A DNA stretch of 64,000 nucleotides, from the NCBI GenBank assembly GCA_008477525.1, contig SPDT01000008.1:1178001-1242000 (forward strand), written 5' to 3'. Position numbers and translations under genes: made by a program. How positions within the stretch are numbered: position 1 is the first letter of the stretch; each line of letters begins with the position of its first letter. The notes under the pieces were generated by a model, which was given only the letters and a program-made list of their open reading frames with translations, searched no databases and was not told where the DNA came from. Of this stretch, positions 12,235 through 23,236 are shown piece by piece. Source of the stretch: Hypomyces perniciosus. Lineage: Eukaryota > Ascomycota > Sordariomycetes > Hypocreales > Hypocreaceae.

Positions 12235-15200
12235 ATGGACGAGACACCGCAGTACGGAGACGCCTCGAGCAGAAAGCGAAGCTATGAAGATTTTGTGGGA
12301 GAAGAGTATCAAGTCGCAGCAAGTTATGGTGGCAGCCAGCTTATATCGCCTCTAGCGCCGTTGACGTCTACTAGTCAACTCCAACAGAACGGTGAGAACA
12401 CTCGAAAATTGGACACAAGATTAGATCGTCGTTTAGAAATGAATTCCACTGATTCTTTTCTAGGAACTGTTCCCGCAGACGATCCTTGGTCTTTATGGCC
12501 GTTGCTCGTTCCCGAGGTGCCGCTCTATCAACCCGTCTCTGCGCCAACCCCTTACCCTGAACCGAACCAACAACTCCTCGCATCATGGGGCTTTTCAGCA
12601 CTTCAAAACCCATTGATCTTCGATTCTCAAACTGCACAAGATTCTCCAATAGATTTCTCTCTGCTGAACGTGCCTTATGAGACACAGTCTGGTTTAATCC
12701 AAATCGATGGTCTCAACCTTGGCTCCGTAGCTAGCCCTATCATACCATCATGCATCGAGCAAGTCATTCCGATACCTGCAAACCTAGCTCTAGATGATTC
12801 AACGCACACAGAACACGAAGAAACCCAAGAGATACACAATCCCGGGACACAGTTTGCCATTCAACCAGACATTGTTTGTTTTGGCATGGTCACAGGCGTA
12901 GCCGGAACTTGCCATCTCCCGGCTTCTTTTAATGCCCTTTACAAGCACCTCATTCAGTTTGCAGATGTTAAGGACTTTGTGAGCACAGAAAATGCTACAT
13001 TGAAAGGGGAAGTGATCCCAAAATGCACATACATCACCAGTGCATTGATCGGCGAGGAAGAACTCGAACTCGAGGCATACTGTTCCACTGAGGAGCCACC
13101 AAAAACTGCAGCATCTGGCTTCATACGCCGTCGAGCTGGATTTTCGAGGCCATGCTTCATTGACATAATCATCTATGGACCGAGAAAGTTGTTCAATGAT
13201 GTTGGCGAATTCTTTCAGGACCATGACCTATATCTTCAGGACCCCGTTGGATGCAAGCGAAACGTCCCATATTGCAATCCTCACAGACTTCCTCCGCGCT
13301 CCAATGGCACGAATTTTACTTATGACTTGGAAGAACAGTCCGTAAAACCAGTTGTGGTGGAAGATGTTGACGTTCGCCCTGAGTTACTGGATCTTTTGGA
13401 CTCACAGGAATATCTCGCCGAAACAGAGCAACCACCCTCGATTAGAACTACATTGGCCAGGTAAGCAGTAATATTTTTCACATTTTTTCACATCTGGTTC
13501 AAATTTTACTAGATGTGACTTAAACCAACCATTTTTAGACACCAAAAGCAAGCCTTGACCTTCATGAGACGAAGGGAGCATGGCTGGGCGTGGGACGGGA
13601 GTTCGCCCGATATTTGGGAGGAAATTGATGCCGAGCAAGAGAATTAGTAGGTTCTATGGCCCATTTAAAACCAAATCCAGAAATAAACCGTTCGCTGCTA
13701 AATTTATTAAGCTTTGCCAACAGGATATCTAATACTACTCAGACTGAAGAGCCACCCCAGTTTTACGGTGGCATTGTCGCGGATCCCATGGGACTGGGGA
13801 AAACTCTATCAATGATTGCCCTGATAGCATACGACATGCATTTAGACTATAAAGATCCATCATTGCTATCCGGGGCTGATCTTGAAGAGTCCTCAGGGCG
13901 GACACTGGTCATTGTACCTCCTCCGTGTAAGCTATACAGGCTCACGTAGCCGATTAGCTCTGTTACTGACCATGGCTCTAGTACTTATTTCTTGGGAGGA
14001 GCAATTAAAAGAGTATTTAAGGTGATAATAACTCAAGAATTTATGAGTACTAATGCGTACTATAGGCACATCTCCCCAAACAGCTTGCCTTGGTGCCGCC
14101 ATCACGCCAAATCTCGATTGACAGATCCATCACAGCTCGAGTCAACAATGATTGTCCTCACAACCTATCATACGGTTTCTCATGAATGGAGGAATGACCG
14201 CGGGAATGAACCTTCTATTCTTTTCAAGACTCGATGGAAACGAATTGTTTTGGATGAAGGCATGTCACCCGCACTCTATTGAGCGTCCACAATCCATACA
14301 AGTACTAATGCCGTATTCAGCACATTTCATCCGCAACGCAGACGCTCAGATTTCTCGCGCCGTATGCTCTCTCAATTCAGTTTCGAGATGGGCAGTGACG
14401 GGAACACCGATCCAAAACAAACTGGGGGACCTCAGCGCCGTTTTGAAGTTTCTCAAGGTGTACCCATACTCTGAGAAAAAGGTTTTTGAAGCAGATATAT
14501 CTCATTTGTGGAAATCTGGAAACGACGAAGAGGCTGTAAAGCGATTGAAGAGGCTTTCAAGCTGTCTTATCCTACGTCGTCCGAAGGAGACAATTCAACT
14601 TCCCGAGAGGCGCGACTTGCAGTACCCAGTAGAGTTCGCACCTGCTGAGCGACAATTATACGAGGAAATTAGGACGCAAGTCATGGCTCATATTGATGAA
14701 GCATTGCAGTCCGGCGAGAAGTCACGCATGAATTCCTTTGTTAACGTTCTCCAGCGGATTGAAGCGATGCGCATGGTCTGCAATCTTGGCCTCCACTACC
14801 ATACTCGGCACGAATTGTCCAAGCAAACGGACCCATCTGCAGAACCATGGGATGCCATAGCTCAAAAGATCTTCAACATGAGACGTGAGATGGATGAGGT
14901 TAGGTGTGTTGTCTGCCTTTCGATGCTTGACAATGAAGAAAGCATTGTCAACAATGCGACGCAGCCGCTATTCTCTTACTGTCTCAAGTATGCATGTTCT
15001 TCTTGCACTGAGAAGATTTCCCAAAAAGGCGAGATGTTCCCCTGTGGGGATCACCCACCATGCCCTGTTGCTACCATATTGACGGATAGCTTATTCTCAG
15101 ATGAGACCCCTGTTTTAGCAATGTCCAATCTCGGGGGGAATACGTCTTTAGGATTTCCAACAAAGATCATGGTGTTGCTGGAGGATTTACAAACCCTTCC

Positions 15201-15974
15201 AGGCGATGTGAAGTGGTACATCTACTATCCATGATCACTCCCTTCTCCTTAACGATACTAATGATAGCCAGTGTTATCTTCTCAACATGGAGAATGACCC
15301 TTGACGTCGTGCAGAGGGCTTTGAATCAAGCGTCCATCCAATCGCTCCGCTTTGACGGAAAGGTTCCGCAAAAGGACAGGCAGGGTGTTATTGATAGATT
15401 TCGGAACGATCCTTCTATCCGGGTTTTGCTGTTAACACTATCTTGTGGTGCTGTTGGGTGAGTCTCCACCAACAACCCCCGGCACACTTACATACTATAT
15501 CACTGACGGAAAGGAAAGCCTTACGTTGACTGCAGCTTCTCGGGCGTATCTAATGGAGCCCCATTGGTTTGTATCACTCTCGCAAGTGCCGTAAGACGCA
15601 AGCTGATATACCACCTTCAGGAATCCGACCCTGGAAGATCAAGCGTTGGCCAGGATTCACCGGATGGGACAGACAAGAGACGTGACTACCGTCCGGTTTT
15701 TTGTCCGGAACTCATTTGAAGAGGCATGTCGATTTATACAGACTTTCTGTCATCTTCTGGGCTAACATGACTCGACAGAGAGTGATTGAGGCCCAACAAT
15801 CGAAGAGAGACCTGGCGGGGATCTTGTTGAATCCTTACAGCGGTGGAGTGGGCGACGAAGCGCAATCGGGCACCACAACCAGACCTTTAGAGGTAGGTGA
15901 CATGGCCTGGGATTTGTGATACTATCATGCATTGCTGACGAGACAACACGTAGTGGCTGCGAGCGCTTATCTGA
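12235..15974 (+). CDS. SNF2-family helicase, Rad5/Rad16/HLTF group
   Basis: A DNA-dependent ATPase of the Rad5/HLTF type, which remodels or translocates on DNA and often acts in damage tolerance or chromatin. Residues 1-400 are unrecognised. Then follow HQKQALTFMRRREHGW, the P-loop DPMGLGKTLSMIAL (about 470), DEAH (about 594, built across a splice junction), TGTPIQNKLGDL, a degenerate RING-like Cys/His insert from CVVC (about 790), and the helicase C-lobe with FSTWRMTLD, LTLTAASRAYLMEPHW and RIHRMGQTRDV. Eleven exons give 1049 residues. Introns: 13461-13538, 13647-13711, 13927-13981, 14022-14065, 14260-14320, 15216-15271, 15458-15518, 15567-15620, 15724-15778, 15893-15953. The introns at 14260 and 15724 start with GCATGT, so both are GC-AG introns. 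It looks intact, unlike its divergent STAND neighbour. The substrate is unknown. Confidence 0.85.
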
Positions 15975-17006
15975 GTCTGACCCTGGGATAGACACGTGGT
16001 ATTGATTGCCTCAGAACAGAACCTCATTTATTATTCGTACGGTACTGACTCGATTTGGGGAAAATGTTTCTTTGAAGGTCTAGAGTTATATGGAGACTAG
16101 GTAAAAGACAATGGGTCTCATCTATTATTGATTTGTTTTTAACCAAATTATGCTTGACTTGTTTAATAATCCGGAGCCAACATAAATAGTCCCCCCCCTG
16201 TGCAGCAATAACTAGGGCTTACATGATACATTATTCATCACTTTATCTGCTGGATAATCGGGAATTGACTGCCGGAGTACGGAGTACGGAGTATGGAATA
16301 CCGCTTGGGCGTGTTAAATCTCTCTCTAGAACCGTTTTCAGTAGTTAGCTGCACTTTCGGATTAGTGACTACCGCCAGAAGTCGTTGAATGACTTGGAAT
16401 CATAATTCGCTCATCAAAGATGTTGAATGATAGGGAAAACTCGGTGCCCTTATTCTTGGCACTCACGCGTACAAAATAGACCCTCGGGACTATTGGAGGA
16501 AACGATAGGTTTGAGGAGATGCTATCGCCGAGATTTCGGAGTTGTTCAAGCAGCATTGCTTATACTATGCCATCTCCTACGAGTCTGCGATCAAAATTAT
16601 ATACATTTCTTGTCCTTTTCGGGGTATTTCGTACCCCGTGCTCCGTACAGGCGATCCAACTCTGAGATACCTTAGCTCCCGTTGTTGCACGCCCCGTACT
16701 TAGCCAATGGTTAGGAGACCGGGACATAGCCTCCTTGTGGGGCTGACGGAAAGTCAGGGACCAAAGATTACTTCAAGACGGCGATACCCCAAACGTAAAT
16801 GCTGTTCCTGGCTTACATATGTTAGGATTTCGGGTAGCAACTAACCTGAATTCGGGCATGAACGGGTAAGTCCAGCTGCGCTTACAGGCAATGTCTGGCA
16901 GACCGAACAATACCTCGTGTTCTCAAGTGGTATTATCTACCCATTGATAATTAATTTTCCTTTCAAACTGACGGCGATTCGGGGGAATCGACAGCGAGCG
17001 GCGAAC
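15975..17006. other. Intergenic with CGGAGTA repeats
   Basis: About 1 kb without a supported gene. It contains a tandem CGGAGTACGGAGTACGGAGT run near 16277 and a single CTCCGTACAG near 16642. The open frame entering from 16917 is the upstream extension of the F-box gene. Confidence 0.5.
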
Positions 17007-18698
17007 ATGTTCCTTCATCACCTCCCGACGGAATTAATACAGGCCATAGCTGAACATTTGACTTCAGACACCGACATCAATGCCCTAGCCAGATCAAGCC
17101 ATCGCATATACAAAACCTTAGATGACTATCTCTACCATCATAATGCGCGGTTCTCGAGAAGTTCGGCTCTGTCATGGGCTGCCAAGCACGGCCGCCTGGC
17201 TACAGCCGAGAAGTCGTTGAGATACGGCGCCAACCCGGACACACTATCAACATCCGATGACACTCCTCTCATATGGGCTACTATGGGTGGCTATGAGGAG
17301 ATAGTCAAGTTACTTATCGAGTATGGTGCTTCCATGAACGACGGAACAATTCTGGGGTGCGCTGCTGCGAATGGACGGGAGGCGGTGGTTAGACTTTTCC
17401 TCGACATCGGAGTGGACCCGAATGCGAAGGGCAACTTTGGGAGAACATCTCTTATGTTTGCTGCACAAAATGGGCACGAGGTTATAGCCAAGTTGCTTCT
17501 GAAGAGAGGTGCCGACCCCCGTATCCAAGATGGATACAGACAAACGCCTATATTCTATGCGGTACGGGGCGGAAGCCAGGCCATTATAGAACACCTTGTT
17601 CATCTTGGCGTTGACTTATATCATACTGATTACGATGGACGGACATCGCAGTCATACGCAGCGGAGAAAGGAAACAAGGCCGCCCTTGAGCTCTTCTCAC
17701 AACGTGGCGTCGACATCAACCTCCGTGACAGAGAGGGCCAGACTGCGCTATGCTGGGCGGCGATGGGAGGACACGAGACGGTGGTCAGATTTTTACTAGG
17801 AAAGGGAGCTCTGGTAGATGTCAAAGATCCCTGGCAGCGCACTCCCCCGACGCAAGCGGCCAGTGAAGGACATACACACATCCTCGACATCTTTCTCGAT
17901 TATGGAATTGGCATAGAAAGCAAAGATGGACTGGGACGGACAATGATATCGTGGGCGGCTCTGAATGGACACAAGGAAGCAGTCGAGATGTTACTTCAAA
18001 ACGGTGCTGATATGGATGCATTGGATAATGCAGGCCAAGCACCGTTCGGATTGGCGGCGCAGTATGGAACCGAGGAAGTTGTTGAGCTGCTCCTGGACAG
18101 GGGGGTTGATGTGAACGCATGCTATGGCGGCAGCCCACCGCTCACATATGCAGCAGCCCGAGGCTCTAATGAAATGGTCACTCTACTCCTTGATGCCGGC
18201 GCCAAAATAGAAGCCCGGGATAGGGTTGGATGGACACCTCTCATACACGCTGTTGATGGTGACCAGGAAGATACCGTCGAACTGCTCGTTGAAAAGGGGG
18301 CCAAAATAGATGCAAGGGATGAAGAGGGGAAAACTGCACTGTTCTGGGCCATCTCTGGTGGGCTTTTGGGTATGTTCGATACCCTCCTTCGACTGGGCGC
18401 CAGCGTCAACATCAAGGATTACCAAGGGAGAGCGCTGCTTTCTGAAGCGGCGGTTTCTGGGGAAGCACATATTGTCAGGTCTCTTCTTACGAGGGGCGTA
18501 GATGTCGATGACACAGACAACGAGGGTCGAACCCCATTATCGCTAGCTGCTGAAAGCGGCCATGAGACGGTGTTCATGATGTTGCTTCGAAACGGCGCTG
18601 ATGGATGGGTTGAGGATAATAATGGCCGGACACCGTACGATTGGGCAGAAACGCGAGGATATCATGAGATGATTGAGGATCTTTTGCACGCCTTTTAG
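17007..18698 (+). CDS. F-box protein with about 16 ankyrin repeats
   Basis: This intronless gene encodes 563 residues. The first 40 residues form an F-box-like module (LHHLPTELIQAIAEHL, then DINALARSSHRIY), which would dock on Skp1 in an SCF ubiquitin ligase. The rest is a continuous array of roughly 33-residue ankyrin repeats. Repeat starts such as TPLIWATMGG, TSLMFAAQNGH, TALCWAAMGGH, TPLIHAV, TPLSLAAESGH and TPYDWAETRGY can be counted to about 16. F-box plus ankyrin arrays are common, rapidly varying families in filamentous fungi and presumably recruit specific targets. The target here is unknown. I chose ATG 17007 because it starts exactly at the F-box, although the open frame begins at 16917. 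The neighbourhood (STAND and SNF2 genes, few housekeeping genes) fits an accessory locus. Confidence 0.85.
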   Translation: MFLHHLPTELIQAIAEHLTSDTDINALARSSHRIYKTLDDYLYHHNARFSRSSALSWAAKHGRLATAEKSLRYGANPDTLSTSDDTPLIWATMGGYEEIVKLLIEYGASMNDGTILGCAAANGREAVVRLFLDIGVDPNAKGNFGRTSLMFAAQNGHEVIAKLLLKRGADPRIQDGYRQTPIFYAVRGGSQAIIEHLVHLGVDLYHTDYDGRTSQSYAAEKGNKAALELFSQRGVDINLRDREGQTALCWAAMGGHETVVRFLLGKGALVDVKDPWQRTPPTQAASEGHTHILDIFLDYGIGIESKDGLGRTMISWAALNGHKEAVEMLLQNGADMDALDNAGQAPFGLAAQYGTEEVVELLLDRGVDVNACYGGSPPLTYAAARGSNEMVTLLLDAGAKIEARDRVGWTPLIHAVDGDQEDTVELLVEKGAKIDARDEEGKTALFWAISGGLLGMFDTLLRLGASVNIKDYQGRALLSEAAVSGEAHIVRSLLTRGVDVDDTDNEGRTPLSLAAESGHETVFMMLLRNGADGWVEDNNGRTPYDWAETRGYHEMIEDLLHAF

Positions 18699-19520
18699 AG
18701 CTGTCACTGATGATAAGGGTCAGGACGTCTGGAGTCGAGATAGCTACAGATGTGGACGTTGTTTAGGGGTACCGTTGGAGGATGGTATATAGAAAGCTGG
18801 GGCGATTCATAGTTCTAGATGATATCATCATATCGCTCTGCCCACTTCAACGGGCCATGTTCTGGATTATTGAAGAATATACGTGATAGTGATAAACTCT
18901 TCCTGTGTTTGACTCGGCATCATCCTCTGTTCTTGATGTTAGGACTATAGTAGGTCCCCCATCATACGCTTAACCATAAGGCTCGCTTAACCATCCCGGC
19001 GGAGATCACTATTCTGCGCTTATTCTCGCAACATGCACCTGTTTAGGCAGGCTGCTTACTACCTAGCAGGTACGATCAAGTCAGCTTGAATCCATACTAT
19101 ATCCATACTATATCCCTAGCTTAACTCCTAACCTACATGGACACTGATTATCTCCGATGTAGCACCAATTCCTCAGCAACGTCGATTGAAACGTGGGTCT
19201 TAGATCCTTGACGGAGCATGGTACCGGAGCCGGAGCCGGAGTGGGGCCGTCCGGTGAAATGGGTCCCCAAAGGCTCCTCAACTTCCAAGCTCAAATATCC
19301 CACATCTACTCCGTAATCAGCTCAAAATTGCTCATTGAATGAAAAAGATAAAAATAGAATATCTAAGTATACAAAAGTTTATAGCACCATGAACGCAAAG
19401 GTGAATTTGAGTAGCAATTGAGTGGTAGGGTTAAAAATTGTGCGTAGAAACATCTGATCCACACCACCACTAGCACATTCATATAATTAAATACCGCACC
19501 TGGATTTCAACAAACTGCGA
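18699..19520. other. Intergenic, small tandem repeat
   Basis: No gene is supported. A short tandem duplication of ATCCATACTAT lies near 19091-19113, an ACTCCGTAA motif lies near 19309, and an AT-rich stretch precedes the tRNA gene. Confidence 0.45.
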
Positions 19521-19609
19521 GGTTCCGTGGTCTAGTTGGTCATGACATTTCGTTAACAGTTAAGTTGACACCACCGAAAAGGTCCCCGGTTCGAGCCCGG
19601 GCGGAATCA
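19521..19609 (+). tRNA. tRNA-Val(AAC): tRNA-Val (AAC) with 15-nt intron
   Basis: The acceptor stem GGTTCCG pairs with CGGAATC (one G-U), the D arm is TGGTCTAGTTGGTCA, and the T arm is CCCGG-TTCGAGC-CCGGG. The anticodon stem TTTCG/CGAAA encloses TTAACA, then 15 extra bases (19559-19573), then C. Removing them leaves a seven-base loop TTAACAC with anticodon AAC, and the intron sits at the canonical position one base after the anticodon. A pol III terminator of seven T follows at 19615-19621. The three bases right after the discriminator A are CCA, which nuclear tRNA genes do not normally encode. Confidence 0.93.
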
Positions 19610-19621
19610 CCATCTTTTTTT

Positions 19622-19995
19622 GCTGTTTCCAACCACAGTGGTTGGGTTGAATGACCAAGATGGTCACAGATTTATTTATCTTTTTGGCACGTACCGGATC
19701 CTCCGGCAGCCATGAATGACCCTACTTCCTGATCAAATACTACTGCGGTGCATCTGAAAAGGTCTCGCCTTAACGTTTTGGGGCCGTGAACATCATATCA
19801 CGGATTTGTTGTAACCATATGACCTGCGAGTAATCATGGACAACTCTTAAGCCCGTATGTATGTAGCCTTGCGTCCCGCAGCAGACGCGAGAATGAGCGC
19901 ATAGTTACATATATATATACGTCAGTAAGGAGACACATGCATATTCGTATCGCTTCTTGCATTATACAGTCTATCAAGTCTATGTATGTACCTGT
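19622..19995. other. Intergenic after tRNA
   Basis: No gene is seen. It contains a short TATATATATA run near 19911 and the 3' flank of the ABC1-family kinase gene. Confidence 0.45.
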
Positions 19996-21911
19996 CTATT
20001 CATGTCTCAGCGGCCCGCCGCCAAACTGCACGCCCTGCAGTCCTAGCATCCTTTTGATTTCCAACCATAGCTCAAACGCTTCGAGCTTAAGTTCCACCCG
20101 TACGTAGCCTACCCAGGCCGTAAATACCCGTACGGCATTGAGCGGCCACAACAGCGACCCCTTTTTGGCGATCTCTTCTAGCTGCTCGTGGAACACGGTC
20201 CGCGTACAGTACCGAGCCAGGATCATGAAGCTGCGGATGGGGCCCTGTCGGGTGTGAAGGTTCTCATCCAGACTCCGGGTAAGATCGTTGGTCTTGAGAA
20301 TGAGGAGAATAATGCGAGGGACGCGGCCGAGCATCTGCACGAGATCGACGATGAGACCCTCCTGTAGTGCGCCGCTCATAGTCTGTTCTTCATCTGTTGT
20401 GCGGGTCTTGAGAATGGAGCCTCCGCTGCTAACAACGCTGTAGTCGCGGCCGGTGATGGCGGAAGCGAAAAGGGGGAAATCTTCCTCGTTGATGCCGGCG
20501 ACTTCGTGGGCGTACTTCTTCATGCGATTCATGTCGCCGTCTATTACGGCCAGCCACATTTTGGCATAAGACCGTCTCAAGGGGAGGGGGATGTCGCGGT
20601 AGAGGCCATGGTCGTATAGAATCACATCAAAGTTGGGTCCACGACCAAGTCCACGTCGAGAGTTATTCTTGCGAATAGCAAGATTACCGCCGTGAGGGTC
20701 GCAGTGCAAAGGAGCGCCGTCGCCGAAGATCATCTCATTGAATATACGTGCAAGTGTTGCCGAAACTTCGTCGCGGTCGATGCCATTCTTGTCTAGATAT
20801 TCTAGATCATCTGGCCGCCTGCCGGATTCACACGCCATGACTAGGATTCGCTTCTTTGCCCACATGACTTCTGGGATGATCAAGGGGAGTCCTGGGATCT
20901 TGGCAAAATGCGCCTTCATGCGTCGTGCATTTTCGGCCTCTTCCCGAAAGTCGAGCTCCTTGGGCAAGGAGGCGTCCATTTCGGAGGATAGCCACTCCAA
21001 GTCGTACTCTGGGAAGAACCGCTTGAGCGTCGAGAATGTGTATCTGGTCAGTGCGAGATCAAGAGGAGCGAATGCCTCCAACTCAGGGTGCTGAACCTTG
21101 ACAGCCACCTTTCGTCCCGTGTCCTTGATCGTTGCTAAGTGGACTTGAGCGAGAGATGCCGCACCAATTGGCTCCTCTGAGAACTCGGAGAAGTAATCCC
21201 ACAACTGCTCATTCGTGTCCTTCCGAAACATGTTCTCAATGGACTCGAACGAGGACACTGGGCACTTGTCCTGCAATGGTACAAAAGTCATGGTCCATTC
21301 AGGGGGTAGGAGATAGTTCATAGCACTCTGCAGTTTGCAGTCAGTTTATGATCAATTGAGTAGATGACGACGACGGAAGTCATACCAGGTGCTGCCCGAG
21401 CTTGATAAAGATGCCACCATTCTTTTCCATCACTTTGAGCGTTCGTTCGGCGCATCGTTTGTGGCATGCTTTCAGCAGCTTGTCTTGCTCCGTTTCGTCT
21501 TTTGTTGCCTCTGTGGCATTCAGCGTTGTTCGGTAACTGGATATCCCTGTTAGTCATATCCATCACAGAGACCGTGTTTCAGGAGAAGCCATACTCATTG
21601 ATGCAGACCCCCAATGTAGCAATCACCCTGCCCGTACGCTCCACTGCCTCATAACTGCCCTTGATTTCGTCGGTGAATGCGAGCGCCGCAGTACCAGCGG
21701 CCGCCCCCGTCGATGCGAACAGAAGCAATCTCGTAGAACCCGTCTTCTGCCCCCCGTTTCCATATGACGATCCCCTCCGCGAAGTGAATTGCCTTATATC
21801 GAATTGGCGAGACGGTCTAGTGCGAGCCAATTGGCCCCGACAAGTCGCGCAGGTCCATGTTCGAGCACCAATGCGGGTCGTCGCAAAGGCAGGCCTCGAA
21901 AATACGTTCAT
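19996..21911 (-). CDS. Mitochondrial ABC1/UbiB-family atypical kinase (Mcp2/Cqd2 type)
   Basis: Members of this ADCK1/Mcp2 branch are mitochondrial atypical kinases linked to lipid homeostasis and coenzyme Q distribution. The N-terminus is basic and Arg-rich (MNVFSRPAFATTRIGARTW), as expected for a matrix-targeting presequence. A membrane segment LLLFASTGAAAGTAALAF follows. The UbiB hallmarks are present: KLGQ (from FIKLGQHL), the alanine-rich loop GAASLAQVH, the VAVKVQHP lysine strand, CDPHGGN for metal binding, and YDHG in place of DFG. Two introns (21594-21537 and 21385-21328) are removed in frame and give 599 residues. The joins rebuild DYRTTLNATE and GQHLSAMNYLLPPEWT, both conserved in the family. 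The assignment to Mcp2/Cqd2 rather than another ABC1 member rests on the YLLPPEWT region and is inference. Confidence 0.9.
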
Positions 21912-22304
21912 CTGTGGCGCCGAGGGCTCTCAACGAAGTCGACGCAGGAGTTCCGAATGCGAGACACTCATCATAGGAGAAAAAAAAGCTGCAGAGGCTG
22001 CAAAAACAGACAAGTCAATCGTATCTCATCAGGGGAGGATTTGTTGGGAGCAACCCTGAGAGAGCGGTGGATTTCTGCGACGACATCATCAGATTTTCTT
22101 CCAGGCCTGTGATTCGCCGAGGTATCTCCATCTAAATCGGAACACAGCGGGACCCTGCACAGGAGAATCTCCGTTATTGATTCACGTGACCGCGCGACTC
22201 TTTGGACCGCGTCGCAACAACTCGTGTTCAGCCTTTCGCCTCTTAGACATTAAACCACACGCATCCCCTCAATCGATATCCCTGGGCGTGTTATCTCAAG
22301 ATCT
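21912..22304. other. Divergent promoter with TCACGTGA
   Basis: 393 bases separate two divergent start codons. A perfect palindrome TCACGTGA at 22182-22189 is a strong bHLH/Cbf1-type candidate site 116 bases from the rightward start codon. Confidence 0.45.
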
Positions 22305-23054
22305 ATGCAACGAAGAAAGGACAACCTGACTCCTGGGAAGATGCTATCATTCGCTTCGAGTCCAATCTTCTCGGGCTCCTGGGACCATCGTCCCACAGTC
22401 TCCTCCCCTCTGTCGTCATCGCCCGTTCGCGCCCCCTCGCCCCTCTCACAAATTGATGAGAACACGCGATATCACCGTCATATCCAGTCATCTCCTATCA
22501 AGCCCATCAAATTCAAGTACGCATCAAAACCCACGCGGCCAAACCCGGTCGTTCGGAGGAGGGAAGATGTGCAGGACCAGAGACGGAGGAACTTCTTGCA
22601 AAATGTCCGCCACAAGGCAGATAACAAGGTGTGGCAAAGGAGAGACATCGAGGGCCAGGTGAGTTCTCGCATTGCCCCTACACGATTACATCAGCCACTA
22701 ACATAATTGTAGTTCTTGAAAACAAATTGGCTGGCAAACATTGGCCGATTGACTCATGACGCACCATCCTTCTCAGAGGCGGATATCGAGGATGCCATGG
22801 CCTTCCAGGAAGAGACTTCACAAACACCAGCGGAAGATGGCATGATGGCCGATGAATTCGGAGGGGAAGAGGACTTTGAGCTTATGATTGCGTCCTACGA
22901 AGAACAACAAGCAACGACTTCCCACCAACCATCATTACCACCTCTACCTGAGAACGACGACGAGTACGATGACATCTTCGCGGAGCTCATTTCCCAAGAG
23001 CGCTCTTCACAAAATCAACCACCCGACTCGTCAAATCAGATGGACATGGATTAA
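22305..23054 (+). CDS. Conserved-looking protein of unknown function
   Basis: Two exons separated by a clean 54-nt intron (22659-22712, GTGAGT...TTGTAG, with CACTAAC before the acceptor) encode 231 residues. I do not recognise the family. The N-terminal third is rich in Ser/Pro and positively charged (SSPIKPIKFKYASK). The middle is basic and helical (RRREDVQDQRRRNFLQNVR, KVWQRRDIEGQFLKTNW). The C-terminal half is acidic (EADIEDAMAFQEE, EEDFELMIASYEE, DDEYDDIFAELI). Polar composition and the lack of a signal peptide or membrane segment suggest a nuclear or cytosolic partner-binding protein. The intron, the consistent frame and the promoter E-box argue that it is real. Confidence 0.75.
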
Positions 23055-23236
23055 AACAACACAACATGTTGGTTAATAAAGCACAGGTCTGGGACATTTG
23101 ACATTTTGGAGTTGGGAGGGTCGGATTATTGGTGTTTGGGTCTGTACATCAGGGTATATGCCAGGTCGGCTTGTCTTTGCACTTGAATTGTGTGCGCAGT
23201 GGGTATATAATTGGTGCGCTTTTACATGTGGGAAAT

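Noticed and set aside
12392..12473. Possible intron (GTGAGA...CTAG) in the SNF2 N-terminus
   Set aside because: It is 82 nt and would shift the frame, while the unspliced frame stays open on both sides.
13645..13650. Apparent double stop in the SNF2 gene, suggesting a pseudogene
   Set aside because: An intron 13647-13711 removes both stops, keeps frame and restores YFANRIS. All other joins are also clean.
15211..15271. Apparent frameshift in the SNF2 gene before FSTWR
   Set aside because: Using the CCAG acceptor at 15271 instead of the TAG at 15267 restores frame and gives DVKCVIFSTW.
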